From positions 310,001-374,000 of the forward strand of contig NZ_JAOWLB010000004.1 of NCBI RefSeq assembly GCF_025751555.1: 64,000 nt of DNA, in the 5' to 3' direction. Position 1 is the stretch's first letter, and the number at the start of each line of letters is the position of its first letter. The notes below the pieces were generated by a model, which was not told the origin of the DNA, made no database searches, and was given only the letters and a program-made list of their open reading frames with translations. The position numbers were made by a program, and so were the translations under genes. This document shows positions 62,001 to 64,000 of the stretch, in pieces. The DNA is from Ruegeria aquimaris (GTDB taxonomy: Bacteria > Pseudomonadota > Alphaproteobacteria > Rhodobacterales > Rhodobacteraceae).

Positions 62001-64000
62001 CGGTAAAGGTGATCTGGCTGTTCAGCCCGGTGCCGCCGTCATCGTTGGTGGTGCCCGAAACCAGCGCGCCCGACGAATTGTAGAGCCCCCGGAAATATGG
62101 GTCGGACAGGGTGCCGCCCGAGGTGGGGCTGCCTTCGAGATCGACCTGATAGGTGTGCCCGGCCACCAGCGAGACACGGAACCAGTCCTGATCGCTCGGG
62201 GCCTCGATATTGCCTGTCCTGCTGCCCCCTACAGAGACGCTGCCGGTGGTATCGGTGCCCGCCGAGAAGTCATCGGTGACGGTCCGTTCCGCCGCGATCG
62301 ACAGGGTATAGGTGCCCTCGTTCGCGCCATAGGCACCGACGTCGACATAGTAGATGCCGGACGAGGCAGCGGTGAACTCGACATGGCTGTTCAAGCCGGT
62401 ACCGCCATCGTCATTGGTGGTGCCGGGAATCAGGTTCCCGGACGCGTCGCGCAACCCGTAGAGAAGCGTGTCGGGCAGGGTGCCCTTGCCGGTCGGCGCG
62501 CCTTCGAGATCGATGTTATAGGTGGTGCCCGCCGTCAGGTTGACGCGGAACCAGTCGTGGTCGCCGCCGGTCTCGATCGCGCCGGTGACCGAGCCATCGA
62601 CGACGGCCGCGCCGGTGGTGCCGGTATCGTCCGAGAAGTCGTCCGCGGCCCCGAGATCCTCGACCTGAAGCGTGTAGGTGCCGGTATGTGTCGAGAAGGC
62701 CCCCGCCGCGATGAAGTAACGGCCCGAGCTGGCGGGCGTGAATTCGAGCAGGCTGTCCAGACCACCGCCGCCATCGTCATTGGTGGTGCCGGGGATCAGG
62801 GTGCCGCTGGAATCATGGATGCCGCGCAGGTACGGGTCGGACAGGGTGCCGCCGCCGCCATAGGCACCGTTCAGGGCGATGCGATAGGTATGGCCGGCCA
62901 CCATGTCGATGCCGAACCAGTCGGTATCGTTGGCCTCGTTGATTTCGCCGGTGACAACGCCGCTGGAGGGGATGCTGCCCGCCGTCGCGGTGTCGGAGCC
63001 GAAGTCGTCGGCGCTGCCTTCGTCCTGGACGGCCAGGGTATAGGTGCCCGTCGATCCGCCATAAGCGCCTGCCGCGATGAAGAAGGTGCCGCCGGTCGTG
63101 GCGGTGAAGGTCAGCAGGCTGTTCAGCCCGGTGCCACCGTCATCATTGGTGGTTCCGGCAATCGAGTTGCCGTCGGCGTCGAACACGCCGCGCAGGTAGG
63201 GGTCGCCCAGGGTGCCGTCCGATGTCGGGTTGCCGCGCAGCTCGATGGTGTATTCGTGACCGGCCTCGAGCGTGACGCGGAACCAGTCGATGTCGCCGCC
63301 TTCCTCGATCTCGCCTGTGACCGATCCGTCAACGGCGACCTCTCCGGTTGTACCCACGCCATCGGGGTGGTCGTCAAGGCTGCCCAGATCGGTGACGGCC
63401 ACCTGGTAGGTGCCGGTATGTGACGAATAGGCCCCCGCCGAAACGAAGAAGATACCCGAGGTTGTTGGTGTGAATTCAAGCAGGCTGTTCAGGCCGGCGC
63501 CGCCATCATCGTTGGTGGTCCCGGGAATGGCATTGCCATCGGCATCGAAGATGCCGCGCAGGTAAGGATCGCTCAGGGTGCCGTCCGATGTCGGGTTGCC
63601 GCGCACCTCGATCCGGTAGGTCCGCCCGGCCTGAAGCTCGGTGCGGAACCAGTCCTGGTCCGACGCCTCTTCGATCTCGCCTGTTGCCGTTTCTCCGGGG
63701 AATACGAAACCGCCGGTCGTGGAATTGTCCGGGAAATCGTCAAGCGCGCCGATGTCTTCGATCCGCATGACATAGTCGCCGGTATTGGTCGAGAAGGCGC
63801 CCGCCGACAAGAAGTAGCGGCCCGTGCTGGGCGCGGTGAACTCGAGCAGGCTGTTCAGGCCGGGACCGCCGTCATCGTTGGTGGTGCCCGCCAGGAGCGC
63901 GCCGGAGCTGTTGTAGATGCCCCTGAAATAGGGATCCCTGAGTCCAGAGGTGGTGCCGGTGTTATCCAGCGATATCCGGTAGGTGTGCCCGCCGACAAGA
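59050..64000 (-). CDS. Giant RTX metalloprotease with PPC repeats (array member G, 5' end outside the window)
   Basis: At least 1650 residues; the N-terminus is cut off by the right window edge. From N to C: one partial and seven complete PPC-like beta-sandwich repeats (DWFRVxLxAGxTYxIDLEG and GTTNDDGGTGLNS), of about 122 residues each. A protease domain follows, with HEMGHVLGLG (about 60805-60835; HExxHxxGxG), as in metzincin or leishmanolysin-like enzymes. Next is GHWLESLFRTELMTG. RTX repeats and the shared module end the protein (FDLLT). Expected to be secreted and calcium-dependent, acting outside the cell. The zinc ligand set needs a third His (within the motif) and appears complete. Confidence 0.87.
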   Translation of the reverse strand, partial: LVGGHTYRISLDNTGTTSGLRDPYFRGIYNSSGALLAGTTNDDGGPGLNSLLEFTAPSTGRYFLSAGAFSTNTGDYVMRIEDIGALDDFPDNSTTGGFVFPGETATGEIEEASDQDWFRTELQAGRTYRIEVRGNPTSDGTLSDPYLRGIFDADGNAIPGTTNDDGGAGLNSLLEFTPTTSGIFFVSAGAYSSHTGTYQVAVTDLGSLDDHPDGVGTTGEVAVDGSVTGEIEEGGDIDWFRVTLEAGHEYTIELRGNPTSDGTLGDPYLRGVFDADGNSIAGTTNDDGGTGLNSLLTFTATTGGTFFIAAGAYGGSTGTYTLAVQDEGSADDFGSDTATAGSIPSSGVVTGEINEANDTDWFGIDMVAGHTYRIALNGAYGGGGTLSDPYLRGIHDSSGTLIPGTTNDDGGGGLDSLLEFTPASSGRYFIAAGAFSTHTGTYTLQVEDLGAADDFSDDTGTTGAAVVDGSVTGAIETGGDHDWFRVNLTAGTTYNIDLEGAPTGKGTLPDTLLYGLRDASGNLIPGTTNDDGGTGLNSHVEFTAASSGIYYVDVGAYGANEGTYTLSIAAERTVTDDFSAGTDTTGSVSVGGSRTGNIEAPSDQDWFRVSLVAGHTYQVDLEGSPTSGGTLSDPYFRGLYNSSGALVSGTTNDDGGTGLNSQITFTADSTGTFFLAAGAYGSNTGTYKISLADLGAADDFAGDTSTTGSAPVGGAVTGNIESAGDQDWFRVNLTEGNTYQIDLEGSATTSETLRDPLLAGVFDGAGNLISGTRNDDGGTGLNSLVEFTPTTTGSFFIGASAYGSNTGTYKLSVTQTSTGGTGGPADDFSETTATAGRVTVGGSSTGNIETIGDNDWFSVTLNAGQTYTIDLEGTATGGGTLADPYIRGIFNASGAAIPGAFNDDGGTGRNAQLEFTPTTTGTYFISAGAYSGTGTYKVSVSGAATTPPPTSGFDIDIVFSGDERYRSVFENAAATWEAVITGDLPDVNDPRFGIVDDLRIDASVVAIDGPGRILGQAGPRDLRAGSGLTYNGMMQFDSADLAGMEAKGILQDVIEHEMGHVLGLGTLWQRMGLKSGFTYNGTNAIREFSALTGRTETSVPLENTGGPGTAGGHWLESLFRTELMTGYAENAPPMPLSRLTIASLQDMGYVVNYAAAEPYSLPTGGAAVLAGGESDETPTPSVVSSGIAAVIDPDGFSGQRYVNLQDKPLSITATPDPVKLDGRVTSASETTVLFFETTTGSDYLVELTGNFDKNNPTNGGDVKGTLTQLTLFASGAPVARYTFDTPVDVETALNEWRDFDLSGDNLLENRSATAENDLINGLAGDDFIIGGLGDDTMDGGEGTDTVGFDVDVDDVTVTRSGDTFTIVSSQGSDQATGFESFQFADHSLTLAEMTALADGGSAGRSLTGTPEADVLQGGSGDDTITGLDGNDRLLGEAGNDSLDGGLGADTLNGGDGNDIIIGGPGEGDLRDVIFAGEGNDSVDAGAGNDLIFGQGGNDTIAGGFGVDEIQGQDGDDVITGSAFSDLVFGGAGNDFVNGGFGHDRINGGTGADKFFHVGVEGHGSDWVQDYSSAEGDVLLFGNTAATRADFQVNFAHTANAEGERSGDDDVMEAFVIYRPTEQIMWALVDGQGQDSINLQIGADVFDLLT
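61160..64000 (-). repeat. Tandem PPC-domain repeats of 366 bases
   Basis: Coding tandem repeat in member G. The landmark GAACCAGTC (complement of the DWF codons) occurs at 63646, 63280, 62914, 62548, 62179, 61813 and 61429. The spacings are 366, 366, 366, 369, 366 and 384 bases. The first copy continues beyond the window. Confidence 0.9.

Noticed and set aside
59083-63423. A 1446-codon open frame on the plus strand opposite the giant RTX protease
   Set aside because: It is antisense to a well-supported protein with repeated domains. Its product is low-complexity and repetitive, and open only because of the GC-rich codon pattern of the RTX and PPC repeats.
47635-64000. Type I secretion ABC exporter, membrane-fusion protein or TolC gene near the RTX array
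   Set aside because: Looked for on both strands; none is present, so export partners must lie elsewhere.
1-64000. tRNA, rRNA, CRISPR arrays, insertion sequences, prophage genes
   Set aside because: None recognised by eye; the tandem repeats present are protein-coding and show no spacer structure.

Overview
The window is a GC-rich chromosomal segment, most likely from a marine alphaproteobacterium of the order Rhodobacterales (Roseobacter group). The evidence is the trpB / small ORF / trpF / LapA-domain / ihfB / rpsA neighbourhood, the demethylation genes for methylated amines, a HemP gene with a Rhodobacterales-like iron box, and several large secreted RTX proteins. Genes are tightly packed, with many 4-base ATGA overlaps. 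I saw no rRNA, tRNA, CRISPR array, transposase or phage gene.

Layout. 1-0.66 kb: the 3' end of a serine hydrolase and a DUF2237 protein. 0.67-6.7 kb: housekeeping genes on the minus strand (trpB, small ORF, trpF, lapA-like, ihfB, rpsA), with a plus-strand glutaminase gene between ihfB and rpsA. 6.9-9.5 kb: an aldo/keto reductase and a divergent sulfatase. 9.5-14.1 kb: a TetR regulator divergent from a translationally coupled FMO / BASS transporter / epimerase / SDR operon with a clear operator. 14.2-17.1 kb: copA-cueR copper efflux with a CueR-type promoter. 17.2-21.3 kb: a 3-hydroxyisobutyrate-dehydrogenase-like enzyme and a 1018-residue kinase / M23 peptidase / class III aminotransferase fusion. 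21.26-21.87 kb: hemP and a coupled unknown gene behind a probable iron box. 22-28.9 kb: a Tat-exported MBL hydrolase, then a coupled minus-strand operon (dimethylglycine-dehydrogenase-like, MttB-like, TetR, FAD oxidase). 29-31 kb: an M23 lipoprotein, a glutathione transferase and a small methyltransferase. 31.2-37 kb: a complete oligopeptide/microcin-C-type ABC importer. 37.1-39.5 kb: an MscS-family channel. 39.7-47.5 kb: an eight-gene glycan operon (nucleotide-sugar dehydrogenase, four glycosyltransferases, histidine phosphatase, deacetylase, methyltransferase).

47.6-64 kb: an array of minus-strand RTX genes. Six of them end in the same module, of exactly the same length: a landmark sequence falls 591 bp from the first base of the stop triplet in every copy. 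Each module is joined to a different N-terminal region (propeller-like repeats, ELWxxDGT repeats, unknown folds, or PPC repeats with a metzincin-like protease). A seventh, divergent relative lies among them. One member is split by an in-frame amber codon. The array looks like a set of type I secretion substrates sharing an export or anchoring module; no secretion apparatus is in the window. This array is the best candidate for an undescribed system here, followed by the kinase / M23 / aminotransferase fusion.
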